64,000 nt of DNA from Nitrospira sp. (GCA_011523385.1 WTGX01000007.1:1-64000), one strand, 5' to 3'; positions 47,508-57,532 are shown, counted from the stretch's first letter. Notes: generated by a model from the letters alone, not told the origin. Program-made: numbers and translations.

Positions 47508-48518
47508 TCATTCCCGCGCACGCGGGGAGGTGGATTCACATTTGAAGTGCAACAGATGGTTTCTAAAAACCTCGGCGGGTGTCTGATAGCCGAGACATTT
47601 GCGTGGCGTATTATTATAGGCCTGCACCAGTTGTGTAAAGTGTTCATCCGAGAGCGCCGCCAAATCGGTCTTGCGGGGTAGGGTCCGGCGCAAGCGGCCG
47701 ATGGCGTTTTCGACGCCGCCTTTTTGCCACGGCGCATGGGGCTGGCAAAAGAAGGTCTCGAGGCCAAGGGCATGGAGGTGGTAATGCCGGGCGAACTCCG
47801 TGCCGTTGTCGAAGGAGACGGTTTGCCGCCAGGTAGGGGGCAAGGGAGCCAGGAGGCGGGCCATGGCCTGGGCGATAGGAGCGGCCGCCTTGCCGGGGGG
47901 CCGGGCGGCCAGCAGGAGGCGGGAGTGGCGTTCATGGAGGGTGAGGATAGCTTGGCCGTAGATTCGGAACAACATCAGATCGGCCTCCCAGTGGCCAGGT
48001 GTCCGCCGGTCCGCGACGGGGGCGGGCCGCTCAGCCAGCGGGCGGCGCAGGGCGATGAAGGAGGCCGGGCTCCGGCCTTTATAGCGGCGGCGCCCCCGTT
48101 TCGCTTTCGCCTGGGGGAGATAGTGGCGCCAGGTGTACTCTTTTTTGCGGGCGATCTGGGCATAGATGAAGCGGTAGATGGTTTCGTGAGAGATAACCGG
48201 CCGGTGCTGGTCCACGGCGAGGCGGCCGGCCACCTGTTGGGGCGACCAGCCGCGTTGGAGGTGCGCCAGGACGGTGGTGCGGAGCGTGGGGTCGCGGTCC
48301 AGCTTGGAGCCCTGCCAGCGGCGCGCCCGGGCTTGTTGGTTGGCATAGCCGGGTTGATAGTCCTGGGTCGCGGAGCCATTGCGCTTCAGTTCCCGAGCCA
48401 CGGTCGATGGCGCGCGATCCAGAGTTGCCGCAATTTGGCGGATCGAGTATCCCGTGGTGTGTAAACGGGCCATTTCACAGCGGTCTTCAAGGGTGAGGTG
48501 TGTGTAGTGGTATCCCAT
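47508..48518 (-). CDS. IS30-family transposase
   Basis: HLTLEDRCEMARLHTTGYSIRQIAATLDRAPSTVARELKRN; HWEADLM; VSFDNGTEFARH; WQKGGVENAIGRLRRTLPRKTDL. Confidence 0.93.
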   Translation of the reverse strand: MGYHYTHLTLEDRCEMARLHTTGYSIRQIAATLDRAPSTVARELKRNGSATQDYQPGYANQQARARRWQGSKLDRDPTLRTTVLAHLQRGWSPQQVAGRLAVDQHRPVISHETIYRFIYAQIARKKEYTWRHYLPQAKAKRGRRRYKGRSPASFIALRRPLAERPAPVADRRTPGHWEADLMLFRIYGQAILTLHERHSRLLLAARPPGKAAAPIAQAMARLLAPLPPTWRQTVSFDNGTEFARHYHLHALGLETFFCQPHAPWQKGGVENAIGRLRRTLPRKTDLAALSDEHFTQLVQAYNNTPRKCLGYQTPAEVFRNHLLHFKCESTSPRARE

Positions 48519-48560
48519 GGCAACACCTTAACAAGGTGTTGCACTTCGTTTGTGAATTTA
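47531..48560 (-). mobile_element. IS30-family insertion sequence
   Basis: IS30 transposase bounded by imperfect inverted repeats: tggattcacatttgaagtgcaaca (47531-47554) vs tgttgcacttcgtttgtgaattta (48537-48560), about 19/24 matches. Confidence 0.85.
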
Positions 48561-48625
48561 GGGAATCCAGGGTCGTTTCCTTCACGGACGAAGAAAAAAG
48601 CAAAGACCCTGGATCCCCGATCAGG
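48561..48625. repeat. Dispersed palindromic repeat, right half, split by the IS30 element
   Basis: gggaatccagggtc...gaagaaaaaagcaaagaccctggatcccc; same organisation at 52263-52346. Confidence 0.65.
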
Positions 48626-48748
48626 GCCTGTCCTCGACCCCCGATTACAAACGTCGAGGGCAGGCTGTTAGTAATCGGGGATCGGGGATCGGGGATGACA
48701 AGAGGAGGTTTTGATATGTTTGTCACGACACGCTTGTGACGAATGTGG

Positions 48749-50845
48749 TCACCGAACTTCCGCGTTGACGGCCGTCTCCAACTGTTGTTTGGCCGCAGCT
48801 ACGATCCGGTCCACGGTAAATCCGAAATGTTGAAGTAAATCCTTATACGGTGCCGATGCTCCATAGGTGTCGATGCCGAGACTCGCACCATTCGGCCCCA
48901 CGTACTTGCTCCAACCGAACGTCGTGGCTTGCTCGCAGGAAACCCTGGCCGTCACCTCTGGAGGAAGGACGCTGTTCTGATATTCCCGGCTTTGCTGCTC
49001 GAAGAGTCCCCAGGACGGCATGCTCACGACTCGCGCATGAATGCCCTGCCCTTTGAGTTCTTCATACGCTTGTACACAGAGCGACACTTCACTCCCGGAA
49101 GCCAACAGCAGCACCTCTGGTTTGCCGTTCTCGGCATCCGCCAGGACATACGCGCCTTTGGCAAGGCCGCTGGCCGGCGCAAATCGCGTCCGGTCCAACG
49201 TCGGAATGGCCTGCCGCGTCAGAACCAATATTGCGGGTTGCCGTTGGAGTTGCATGATGGTCCGCCATGCTTCCACGACTTCATTGGCATCCCCGGGCCT
49301 GATCAGCACGAGATTGGGAATGGCCCGTAACGACGCCAGGTGCTCGATGGGTTGATGCGTGGGTCCGTCCTCGCCAAGACTGATCGAATCATGCGTGAAC
49401 ACGTAAATCACGGGAAGGTTCATCATGGCCGCGAGACGGATGGCCGGTCGTCCGTAATCGCTGAAGATCAGAAACCCCGCGCCGTAGGGACGAACTTTCG
49501 AGAGCGCCATCCCGCTCAGGATCGAACCCATGGCGTGTTCCCGAACGCCGAAGTGCAAATTGCGCCCGCCCTCGGATCCGGCTTGAAAATCCCCGGTTCC
49601 CTCGAAGGTCAGGAGCGTCTTGGTGGAGGGAGCCAGATCCGCGGAACCGCCGATCAACCAAGGCACTTCCCTGGCTATGGCATTGAGGACTTTTCCGGAA
49701 GCCGCCCTGCTTGCCAGGCCCTTGGGGTCCGCGGGGAATTCCGGTAATTCCTTGTCCCAACTTTCGGGCAGTTGCCGGCTTTCCATTTTCGACAACTGAT
49801 CCGCCAGTTCAGGATGTTTCTCCCGGTACGCCTGAAACATGGTGGTCCAAGCCTCTCGCGCAGCCTTGCCCCGCGCTCCTATACCGGAGCGAAAATGCGT
49901 CAGGACTTCCCCGGGCACCAAAAATTTCGCCTCTTCAGGCCATCCGTAGTTTTGCTTCGTCAGGCGAATTTCTTCTTCGCCCAACGGTTCGCCGTGTGCT
50001 CCATGCGTATCCTGTTTATTGGGCGCGCCGAACGCGATGTGACTGTCCACGATAATGAGACTCGGGCCTCCGGTTTCGTGCTTGAACGAATCGAACGCCT
50101 TGGTCAACGCTTCCAGATCATTGGCGTCGTTCACGTGCGACACGTTCCATCCATAGGCTCGAAATCTTGCCGCCACGTCTTCACTGAAGGCCAATGCGGT
50201 TTTGCCCTCGATGGTGATACGGTTGTTGTCGTACACCCAACAGAGATTCGACAACTTGAGATGGCCCGCGAGCGAGGCGGCTTCGCTGGAAACGCCTTCC
50301 ATCAAACACCCGTCTCCACAAAAAGAAAACACGTCGTAATCGATGACGTCGAAACCGGGGCGATTGAAATACCTGGCCATCCACTGTTGGGCAATGGCCA
50401 TGCCGACGCTGTTCGCCAATCCCTGTCCCAGGGGGCCGGTGGTGGTTTCCACGCCGGTCGTACAATGCTGTTCGGGATGACCCGGACATTTGCTGCCCAA
50501 TTGCCGAAACCGTTTAATGTCGTCCAAAGACACAGCAAGCCGGTTGCCTGGAGCCTCTCCGGCGGCGGACTCCTTGACTTCGCACAGATGCAGGATGGCA
50601 TACAACAGCATGGAGGCATGGCCCACGGAAAGAACGAAGCGATCTCGATTGGGCCAACCGGGCTCACCGGGATCAAAACGCAAAAAGCGATTCCATAAAC
50701 AATAGGCCACCGGTGCCAGGGCCATGGGGGCTCCGGGATGACCGGAGTTTGCGGCTTGGACCGCGTCCATGGCTAACGTCCGAATGGTGTTGATACTGAG
50801 ATGCTCTACGGATTGCTGCCCTGACATAGCCATCATCCCTTTCAT
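48749..50845 (-). CDS. tkt: Transketolase
   Basis: AANSGHPGAPMALAPVAYCLW; GPLGQGLANSVGMA; SFCGDGCLMEGVSSEAASLAGHL; VFTHDSISLGEDGPTHQPIEHLASLRAIPN. Confidence 0.96.
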   Translation of the reverse strand: MKGMMAMSGQQSVEHLSINTIRTLAMDAVQAANSGHPGAPMALAPVAYCLWNRFLRFDPGEPGWPNRDRFVLSVGHASMLLYAILHLCEVKESAAGEAPGNRLAVSLDDIKRFRQLGSKCPGHPEQHCTTGVETTTGPLGQGLANSVGMAIAQQWMARYFNRPGFDVIDYDVFSFCGDGCLMEGVSSEAASLAGHLKLSNLCWVYDNNRITIEGKTALAFSEDVAARFRAYGWNVSHVNDANDLEALTKAFDSFKHETGGPSLIIVDSHIAFGAPNKQDTHGAHGEPLGEEEIRLTKQNYGWPEEAKFLVPGEVLTHFRSGIGARGKAAREAWTTMFQAYREKHPELADQLSKMESRQLPESWDKELPEFPADPKGLASRAASGKVLNAIAREVPWLIGGSADLAPSTKTLLTFEGTGDFQAGSEGGRNLHFGVREHAMGSILSGMALSKVRPYGAGFLIFSDYGRPAIRLAAMMNLPVIYVFTHDSISLGEDGPTHQPIEHLASLRAIPNLVLIRPGDANEVVEAWRTIMQLQRQPAILVLTRQAIPTLDRTRFAPASGLAKGAYVLADAENGKPEVLLLASGSEVSLCVQAYEELKGQGIHARVVSMPSWGLFEQQSREYQNSVLPPEVTARVSCEQATTFGWSKYVGPNGASLGIDTYGASAPYKDLLQHFGFTVDRIVAAAKQQLETAVNAEVR

Positions 50846-51037
50846 GCTATCCTTACGTGGTTACGGTTCATGGAGATATACGTAAATTTACCACGTCATT
50901 CGATTATTCAAGGCGAACGTGACGTCAATGGGAGAATACCCTTTTGAAGAAGGTCTTGCCAAATGAGGGCAGTGAGCAGCGGAAGTTCACCAGTTCATTG
51001 CAAACCGGCTTCTCACGGCCTTATGATACAACCTGCG

Positions 51038-51232
51038 ATGAAAGTCCTCGTGACCAATCCGCATCAGGAGCTTGAAGTGCCGGGACCTACCAGGGTTCAA
51101 CAACTCCTGAAACGGCTCGACCTGACGCCCGAGGCCTATCTGGTCATCCGCGGGGACGAGTTAGTCACGGAGGACACGGTGCTTCAGGATTCGGACTCGA
51201 TTGAAATCCGATCGGTCATCTCCGGGGGATAA
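51038..51232 (+). CDS. ThiS/MoaD-like sulfur carrier (TtuB-like)
   Basis: MKVLVTNPHQELEVPGPTRVQQLLKRLDLTPEAYLVIRGDELVTEDTVLQDSDSIEIRSVISGG*: beta-grasp pattern with C-terminal GG. Confidence 0.8.
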   Translation: MKVLVTNPHQELEVPGPTRVQQLLKRLDLTPEAYLVIRGDELVTEDTVLQDSDSIEIRSVISGG

Positions 51233-51239
51233 CCGCTCC

Positions 51240-52172
51240 ATGCGTTGTCGAAAATGCACTTATCCCGCGGTCATCAAAATGCCCAGGCACAATACCTCGT
51301 TGTGCAAAGCCTGCTTTACCGAATTCGTGCATAACCAGGTCCGCCGCGCCGTCAAGGCCCACCGGATGTTCACTGCCGACGACCGCATCCTGGTCGCCGT
51401 CTCCGGGGGCAAGGACAGTCTTACCCTCTGGGCCATCCTGCTGAAACTCGGCTACCGGGCCGACGCCCTGTACGTGGATCTGGGCATCGGTGATTACTCG
51501 ATCCTATCCCGGCAAAAGATCCAACGTTTCGCCGACGCCGTGGCCGCCACCTACCAAACGAACCTCCACGTTCATACAGTGGAGCAGGAGCAGGGCGCCG
51601 GCATCCGCGAGTTGGCGACCCTGGTCCACCGGCCGACCTGCGCCACCTGCGGAACCATGAAACGCTACCAGTTCAACCGCGTGGCCGTCGAACAGGACTA
51701 CGACGTCATGGCAACCGGTCACAACCTGGACGATGAAGCGGCCAGGCTCCTGGGCAACGTCCTGCATTGGCAGACGGATTACCTGGACAAACAAACACCG
51801 GCGTTGCCTGCTTCACTCGGCGGATTCGCCAGGAAGGTCAAGCCCCTGTATCGCCTGACCGAGCGGGAAATCGCGGCCTATGCGGTCATCCATCACATCG
51901 ATTACATCGTGGATGAATGCCCCATGGCCAAAGGCTCCAAGATGTTGGCTTACAAACACGCATTGAATCGCTTGGAAGCCGAATCGCCTGGAACCAAGCA
52001 TGCCTTTTACCTGACCTTTCTGGATCGTCAAGCCAAACAGCAGGAAACGAACGGGAAAATTGCCGAACGGGATCAAGAACGCCTCCATCCCTGTACGACC
52101 TGCGGGCAACCCACCTCCACGGAAGTCTGCTCCTACTGCCAAATGATGGCCAAAGCCAGGGCCCACGTCTGA
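51240..52172 (+). CDS. ttuA: TtuA-like tRNA 2-thiolation adenylase
   Basis: MRCRKCTYPAVIKMPRHNTSLCKACF; ILVAVSGGKDSLTLWAIL; TCATCGTMKRY; ATGHNLDDEA; C-terminal CTTCGQPTSTEVCSYC. Confidence 0.85.
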   Translation: MRCRKCTYPAVIKMPRHNTSLCKACFTEFVHNQVRRAVKAHRMFTADDRILVAVSGGKDSLTLWAILLKLGYRADALYVDLGIGDYSILSRQKIQRFADAVAATYQTNLHVHTVEQEQGAGIRELATLVHRPTCATCGTMKRYQFNRVAVEQDYDVMATGHNLDDEAARLLGNVLHWQTDYLDKQTPALPASLGGFARKVKPLYRLTEREIAAYAVIHHIDYIVDECPMAKGSKMLAYKHALNRLEAESPGTKHAFYLTFLDRQAKQQETNGKIAERDQERLHPCTTCGQPTSTEVCSYCQMMAKARAHV

Positions 52173-52262
52173 CAATCCAGGAGATAAGAGACGGTTACAT
52201 AGACCGCACGCCACATGCGTTCTTCTTTTCAGCTATCGTATAACGTCGAGGATGACGGCAAG

Positions 52263-52346
52263 ATGCGTGAGACGTCATTCCTGCGGAAGCAGGAATCCAG
52301 CGTCTTTCTGCGTTGAACAAGAAAAAAGCAAAGACACTGGATTCCC
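52263..52346. repeat. Dispersed palindromic repeat (second copy, uninterrupted)
   Basis: cgtcattcctgcggaagcaggaatccagcgtc...caagaaaaaagcaaagacactggattcccc. Confidence 0.65.
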
Positions 52347-52635
52347 CTTTTTTAACATTTATCTCATTTTATAAATATTTTACATTTTGTAAACTTTATT
52401 ACATTTATTTATTTTTGTAACATTTGTAAACATTTTAAATTTTCTTTCATTTTTTAAAGTTTACAATCTTCATTTCAGAAAGACCCACCTGTCATTTTGG
52501 CTTCCGGCGAGACGCCCACGAATTGACCGGACCGATTCCACTATGCCACATTCGGTTTTCGTGTATCGGATTGCATAGGGACGGCACAGGGGCCGTCCCC
52601 TACAAAAAAGGATAAAGAGATAGTCGGAGGGTTTT

Positions 52636-54306
52636 ATGGCTTCGGATCTGAAACACAAGAGTCGTGAGTTGACCGATGGACCCGGACGGGCGCCGGCCCG
52701 GGCCATGTTGCGGGCCGTGGGGCTTCGGGATGAGGATTTTGATAAACCGCTCGTGGCCGTGGCGAATACCTGGTCAGAGGTGACGCCCTGCAATTTCCAT
52801 TTGCGCGACATTGCGGACAAGGTCAAGGCGGGTATCCGCGAGGCCGGCGGGGTGCCCCTCGAGTTCAACAGCATCGTGATATCGGACGGTATCAGTATGG
52901 GTACCGAGGGCATGAAGACCTCCCTGATCAGCCGTGAAGTCGTGGCCGATTCCATCGAATTGGTGGTGCGCGGGCATTTGTTCGACGCCGTGGTGGCGAT
53001 CTCCGGGTGCGATAAAACCATTCCCGGCACCGTCATGGCCCTGGCCCGGCTCAATCTCCCGTCGCTGATGCTGTACGGCGGCTCCATCATGCCCGGCCGC
53101 TTCCAGGACCGGAACGTCTCGATCCAGGAAGTTTTCGAGGCCGTGGGCGCCCACGCACGCGGGACCATGTCGGATGCCGACCTGCACGATCTCGAGAGTC
53201 ATGCCTGCCCGGGAGCAGGCTCCTGCGGCGGGCAGTTTACCGCCAATACCATGTCGATTGCCTTCGAGTTCCTGGGCATCTCCCCGATGGGATTCAACGG
53301 CGTTCCCGCTTTGGATCCCCACAAGGAATCCGTCTCAGCCCAATGCGGGCATCTCGTGATGAACCTGTTGAAACGCGACCTTCGGCCCAAGGACATTCTC
53401 ACGCGGGACGCCCTGGAAAACGCGATTGCCGCGGTGGCGTCCACCGGCGGCTCCACGAACGCGGTGCTGCACCTCTTGGCCGTGGCCCATGAAATCGGCG
53501 TGGCCCTGGACATCGACGATTTCGATGCCGTCAACCAACGGATACCCCTGATCGCGGATTTGAAACCGGGCGGCCGGTACATGGCCGCGGACTTGTATCA
53601 AGCCGGAGGTACCCGTCTCGTGGCCAAACGCTTGATCGAGGCCGGCCTGCTCAAAGGCGAGTGTGTGACCGTTACGGGACGCACCATCAAGGAAGAAACC
53701 GAAACCGCCTCGGAAACACCGGGGCAAGAAGTCCTCTATCGCCCGGAGGAGCCGATCAAGACCACGGGCGGCCTCGTGATCCTGCACGGCAACCTGGCAC
53801 CAGACGGGTGCGTAGTCAAAGTCGCGGGCCACAGCAAACTGACTCATACCGGTCCGGCCAAGGTGTTTGAATGCGAAGAAGACGCTTTCGCCGCGGTGCA
53901 GAATAGAGAGATCGTGGACAACGACGTGGTCGTGATCCGGTATGAAGGTCCTCAAGGGGGACCGGGTATGCGGGAAATGCTGGGAGTGACCAGTGCCATT
54001 GTCGGCGCCGGCCTTGGTGAAACCGTGGCCCTGCTTACGGACGGCCGGTTTTCCGGTGCCACGCACGGCATGATGGCCGGCCACGTAACACCTGAAGCCA
54101 CCAAAGGCGGTCCCATTGCCGTGGTTCGCAATGGCGACACGATTACGTTCGACGTGCCCAACCGGCGCCTTGACGTGCAGCTTTCCCCCGATGAAATGGC
54201 CGGCCGGTTGCAGCAATGGACCGCGCCGCCGCCGAGGTACACGAGCGGAGTTCTCGCCAAGTACGCCCGTACCGTTTCATCGGCGTCCAAGGGCGCGGTG
54301 ACCTGA
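52636..54306 (+). CDS. ilvD: Dihydroxy-acid dehydratase
   Basis: [49 protein letters not shown]-type motif; [30 protein letters not shown]. Confidence 0.96.
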   Translation: MASDLKHKSRELTDGPGRAPARAMLRAVGLRDEDFDKPLVAVANTWSEVTPCNFHLRDIADKVKAGIREAGGVPLEFNSIVISDGISMGTEGMKTSLISREVVADSIELVVRGHLFDAVVAISGCDKTIPGTVMALARLNLPSLMLYGGSIMPGRFQDRNVSIQEVFEAVGAHARGTMSDADLHDLESHACPGAGSCGGQFTANTMSIAFEFLGISPMGFNGVPALDPHKESVSAQCGHLVMNLLKRDLRPKDILTRDALENAIAAVASTGGSTNAVLHLLAVAHEIGVALDIDDFDAVNQRIPLIADLKPGGRYMAADLYQAGGTRLVAKRLIEAGLLKGECVTVTGRTIKEETETASETPGQEVLYRPEEPIKTTGGLVILHGNLAPDGCVVKVAGHSKLTHTGPAKVFECEEDAFAAVQNREIVDNDVVVIRYEGPQGGPGMREMLGVTSAIVGAGLGETVALLTDGRFSGATHGMMAGHVTPEATKGGPIAVVRNGDTITFDVPNRRLDVQLSPDEMAGRLQQWTAPPPRYTSGVLAKYARTVSSASKGAVT

Positions 54307-54425
54307 CGAGGTTCCGGGTGGACGCCGCATGAGAGTGAAGTGCGGCCCTTACATTCTCCCCCTCACCCCAGCCCCCGGATCAAGGGGCAGGCCCTTTCCC
54401 GCCAAGGGAGAGGGAGTTGGTGGGG

Positions 54426-55676
54426 TTATCCTGCGGTTTTCTTGAATTCTTTCAGGAGAATATTTTCCTTAAAGCGAATGATTTGGACGGGCTTGAATGC
54501 TCGATCTTTCTTCCCCAGGGCGGCCCGCTGTTCGACTTCCTTCACGAACGCGTCAGGCCCGTAAATGGGGGCGTAGGTCATGGTGACGATCACGTCCATG
54601 GACGGGGCGTTCCTGGGAGTCGGGAAGGTAAAGGTTTCGACCCGTTGCTCTTCGGGCTTGAGAACGCTGTCTTTCAATACCTTGGCGGCTTCGAAGTCGA
54701 AGACGGTGGATTTCCCGTCTTTGGTTCCAAACACCCGTTCATAGTAGCGTTTTTCCCCGTAGGCTTTCCGCAGATTTTTCCCCAGGATCGTCAGATCGAG
54801 TTCCACGCGGGACCACCCCGGATGGGGTAACGGCAGGTTATGCGGGACCAGGCTCTGGACCGTGACCTTGACTTCTGACTCTTCACCTTTGACTTCGGTC
54901 TCGACCTTCACTTTCACGGCATCGGCACGTACCTTGCCAAACCGGCCGGGGAAACTGTGGTTCGAAATTTTCCGATTCCGTTCTCCGTTGGCCGACTCGC
55001 CGAAGGCTTCGGGCATATGGCAGGACTGGCAATTTTTTCCAGACTTTTGGGTTTCGGTCTTCTGCCAGGGACCCAGTAAGTCCGGCAGTTTTTCATGGCC
55101 CGGCAAGTTTTCGTGACAGGTTACGCAGTATTGTGATTGGCTGTAGAGTTCCGTGGGAACGGATTGATGCGCCAGATTTTCGACCGGTTTTTTATAGCTG
55201 CCGAAGACGGTCCGTTCCAGTTGATAGGCCGGGTGCGGCGGATGCCGTTCCGGGTCCACGTCCTTGATCAGGTGGCATTGCGAACATCCCACCCCGTCCA
55301 ACCGGGGATCGCCGGATTCTATTTCCTTGATATAGACGCGCGCATGCTCCGGATACTCCAACACGCTCGGCGCGTGGCACCGAAAACACATTTTGCCTTC
55401 TTCGTCACCGGAACTCGACGTGTACCGTTCCAGCGAGACACGAAAAGGTGAACTCAAAATCGACCGGGATTGGGCGGAAGCCTCCCATTCCTCAAACACG
55501 CGCAGGTGGCACCGCTTGCATTTCCGGGAATGCGGGAACGCCTTTGCCATCGGTTTCTTCGCGCTTTTCTCAGCGGCCGCTGTTTGGGACACGGGGACAT
55601 CAACGGCAAACGTGAGCACGGTGACCGCCATAAACGTGCCGGTAGCCCAACTCAGTGCATGGATAAATTTTTGCAT
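54426..55676 (-). CDS. Pentaheme c-type cytochrome
   Basis: CKRCHLRVFEEW, CFRCHAPS, CSQCHLIK, CVTCHENL, CQSCHMPE; signal peptide. Confidence 0.88.
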   Translation of the reverse strand: MQKFIHALSWATGTFMAVTVLTFAVDVPVSQTAAAEKSAKKPMAKAFPHSRKCKRCHLRVFEEWEASAQSRSILSSPFRVSLERYTSSSGDEEGKMCFRCHAPSVLEYPEHARVYIKEIESGDPRLDGVGCSQCHLIKDVDPERHPPHPAYQLERTVFGSYKKPVENLAHQSVPTELYSQSQYCVTCHENLPGHEKLPDLLGPWQKTETQKSGKNCQSCHMPEAFGESANGERNRKISNHSFPGRFGKVRADAVKVKVETEVKGEESEVKVTVQSLVPHNLPLPHPGWSRVELDLTILGKNLRKAYGEKRYYERVFGTKDGKSTVFDFEAAKVLKDSVLKPEEQRVETFTFPTPRNAPSMDVIVTMTYAPIYGPDAFVKEVEQRAALGKKDRAFKPVQIIRFKENILLKEFKKTAG

Positions 55677-55726
55677 GAAGTTGCCCTCAATCGATCAAGT
55701 TGGCATACGTGAAACGATAAGGCCAC

Positions 55727-57073
55727 TTATAAGGATTTCGTCCGGAACGTCAGGAGTCGTTGCGATGAGTAATCCTTGATGATCTCCGCGGCTTTCTTTT
55801 TCTCCCGTTCGTTTTTCAGGGTCCCCAGATACTGGTCAAGCAATGCCTGGCCCGGTTCGGGAATCAACGCATAATTTAAGGAGGCCTCCACGTAACTCGG
55901 CACGGAACCCTCCCTGACCTGTATGGAGAACGGGACTTTCCGCGTGGTTCCTCCGTTGACGAGGGGGTTGGGAATCGGCCCGCGAAGAATTTTGTCAAAC
56001 GGCAAACCGAATCGTTCCTGCTTGGTCCCGAGTACGTGCCCTTCGGCGTCCTTGACCGTGATGGTCACGAAAAACTGCTTCAACACGGGGTCACCGCCGG
56101 GAAACACGTGAGGAAGACTCCCGTTCCTGACCAATACCCTGCCCTCCACACCATTCGCCGACTGCTTGACCTCAAGATCCACGCGCGGAAACCATTCGGC
56201 TTGCAGGTTTCGATTGCTGAGCATGATGCCCGGGATTACGATCCCTTGAAACCAATGCCGTCCGATGGGCCGCGTGAGCGAGCCGCGTTGCGAGGTGGAA
56301 CTCCCCGTGGACCGCTCCATGTGGCAATCCTGACAAATCGTTCCTTTCAGGATTTGTCCGGGTAGTTCGGCCTTGCTCACGTCTTTGACTTTACTGAAAT
56401 GACAAGACGCACAAAATTGAGCGCCCTTATACACCTGAGCCTGTTTCGAGGGATGCACCAAATTTTCTTCGGCATCGGCATAGGGGCCGAAAAAGGTGTT
56501 TCCCGGATTGATCTTGAATGCCGGAACCTCCCCGTTATTTTCCTTGACCGAATCGATCAGATGACAGGACGAACAACTGATCCCTTCCGCGCCATGGGTC
56601 TTCTTCGCCCGCCTGCCCCGTCTTTTCGGCTTTTCCGACAGGACCTGGGTGATGAACTTTTCCGTATGTTGCGGGAACACCGTTACGGCCGGCGCATGAC
56701 ACGAGAGACACCGGGTTTTTTCTTCCACGGTCGGTCCCGTTTGCAGCCACAGGCCGAGGACGGTTTGAAACACGGGAGACGTGAGCGCGGTCCCGTGCAA
56801 CAGGGCCCCATCCACCCGCCCGAACGTTTTGAGGTCGGGAGTTTGCTCGCGCATCCCTTTCCATTCCTCGTAGTGACGATCATGACATTGTTTGCAATGA
56901 TCTGACGGCAGAAAGATTTCCTCGATTTCCTTGATCCACTTGTGGGTTTCAGGAACCTTGGGTGCTTCCTGCGCCATTGCGCAAGGCACCGGAATCCACA
57001 GGATGCCGGCCAGTACGATCAGCAAACAGCTATTCACGTGTCTTTTGGTCAGGCTGTTTCGAAAAGACGGCAT
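55727..57073 (-). CDS. Pentaheme c-type cytochrome
   Basis: CKQCHDRHYEEW, CLSCHAPA, CSSCHLID, CASCHFSK, CQDCHMER; signal peptide. Confidence 0.88.
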   Translation of the reverse strand: MPSFRNSLTKRHVNSCLLIVLAGILWIPVPCAMAQEAPKVPETHKWIKEIEEIFLPSDHCKQCHDRHYEEWKGMREQTPDLKTFGRVDGALLHGTALTSPVFQTVLGLWLQTGPTVEEKTRCLSCHAPAVTVFPQHTEKFITQVLSEKPKRRGRRAKKTHGAEGISCSSCHLIDSVKENNGEVPAFKINPGNTFFGPYADAEENLVHPSKQAQVYKGAQFCASCHFSKVKDVSKAELPGQILKGTICQDCHMERSTGSSTSQRGSLTRPIGRHWFQGIVIPGIMLSNRNLQAEWFPRVDLEVKQSANGVEGRVLVRNGSLPHVFPGGDPVLKQFFVTITVKDAEGHVLGTKQERFGLPFDKILRGPIPNPLVNGGTTRKVPFSIQVREGSVPSYVEASLNYALIPEPGQALLDQYLGTLKNEREKKKAAEIIKDYSSQRLLTFRTKSL

Positions 57074-57075
57074 GG

Positions 57076-57501
57076 TTAATCTTTCTCAACGCGTACGAAG
57101 TGGAAGTTCAGCCCGCCACCGACACCCTGATCGTCGATGCCGGCCGGTTCAAACGTCGCCACGGAGAAATTCTGAGTCGGCATCGCTTTTTCGAGCGCCT
57201 TTCCCAAATCCAGCATGTTCCGGATGTCCTTTCCGTCCACTTCCTTGATGACGGCCTTGACCTTTATGCCGGCACGATCCGCCGGCGAGCTTCCGATCAC
57301 GCCAAAGACCACCACGCCTTCGGCCTTGGTCAGGCCGAGAACTTCCTTGATTTCTTCATCGACTTCGCCAACGTCGAGGCCGAATTCTTCCGCCAAGACA
57401 TACGCGCGGTCCTCCGTCATGTCTTCCGCCGACGAGAGGACCGGCGCCCACACGAAGCCACTGATGCAAATCGCCAGGATGGCACTGCGGCCGATCATCA
57501 C
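57076..57501 (-). CDS. Exported PDZ-domain protein
   Basis: GVVVFGVIGSSPADRAGIKVKAVIKEVDGKDIRNMLDLGKALEKA. Confidence 0.82.
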   Translation of the reverse strand: MMIGRSAILAICISGFVWAPVLSSAEDMTEDRAYVLAEEFGLDVGEVDEEIKEVLGLTKAEGVVVFGVIGSSPADRAGIKVKAVIKEVDGKDIRNMLDLGKALEKAMPTQNFSVATFEPAGIDDQGVGGGLNFHFVRVEKD

Positions 57502-57532
57502 CTTTCGCCCGCCAAGGCCCCTTTTTCATCCG

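Noticed and set aside
47724-48464. 246-aa plus-strand ORF inside the IS30 element
   Set aside because: Antisense to the transposase; no evidence for a passenger gene
49772-50698. 308-aa ORF antisense to tkt
   Set aside because: Shadow ORF with no domain
54340-54425. ctccccctcacccca...gggagagggag stretch as a novel element
   Set aside because: Looks like an ordinary stem-loop/REP-type intergenic sequence; only one clear copy here, so not supported as new
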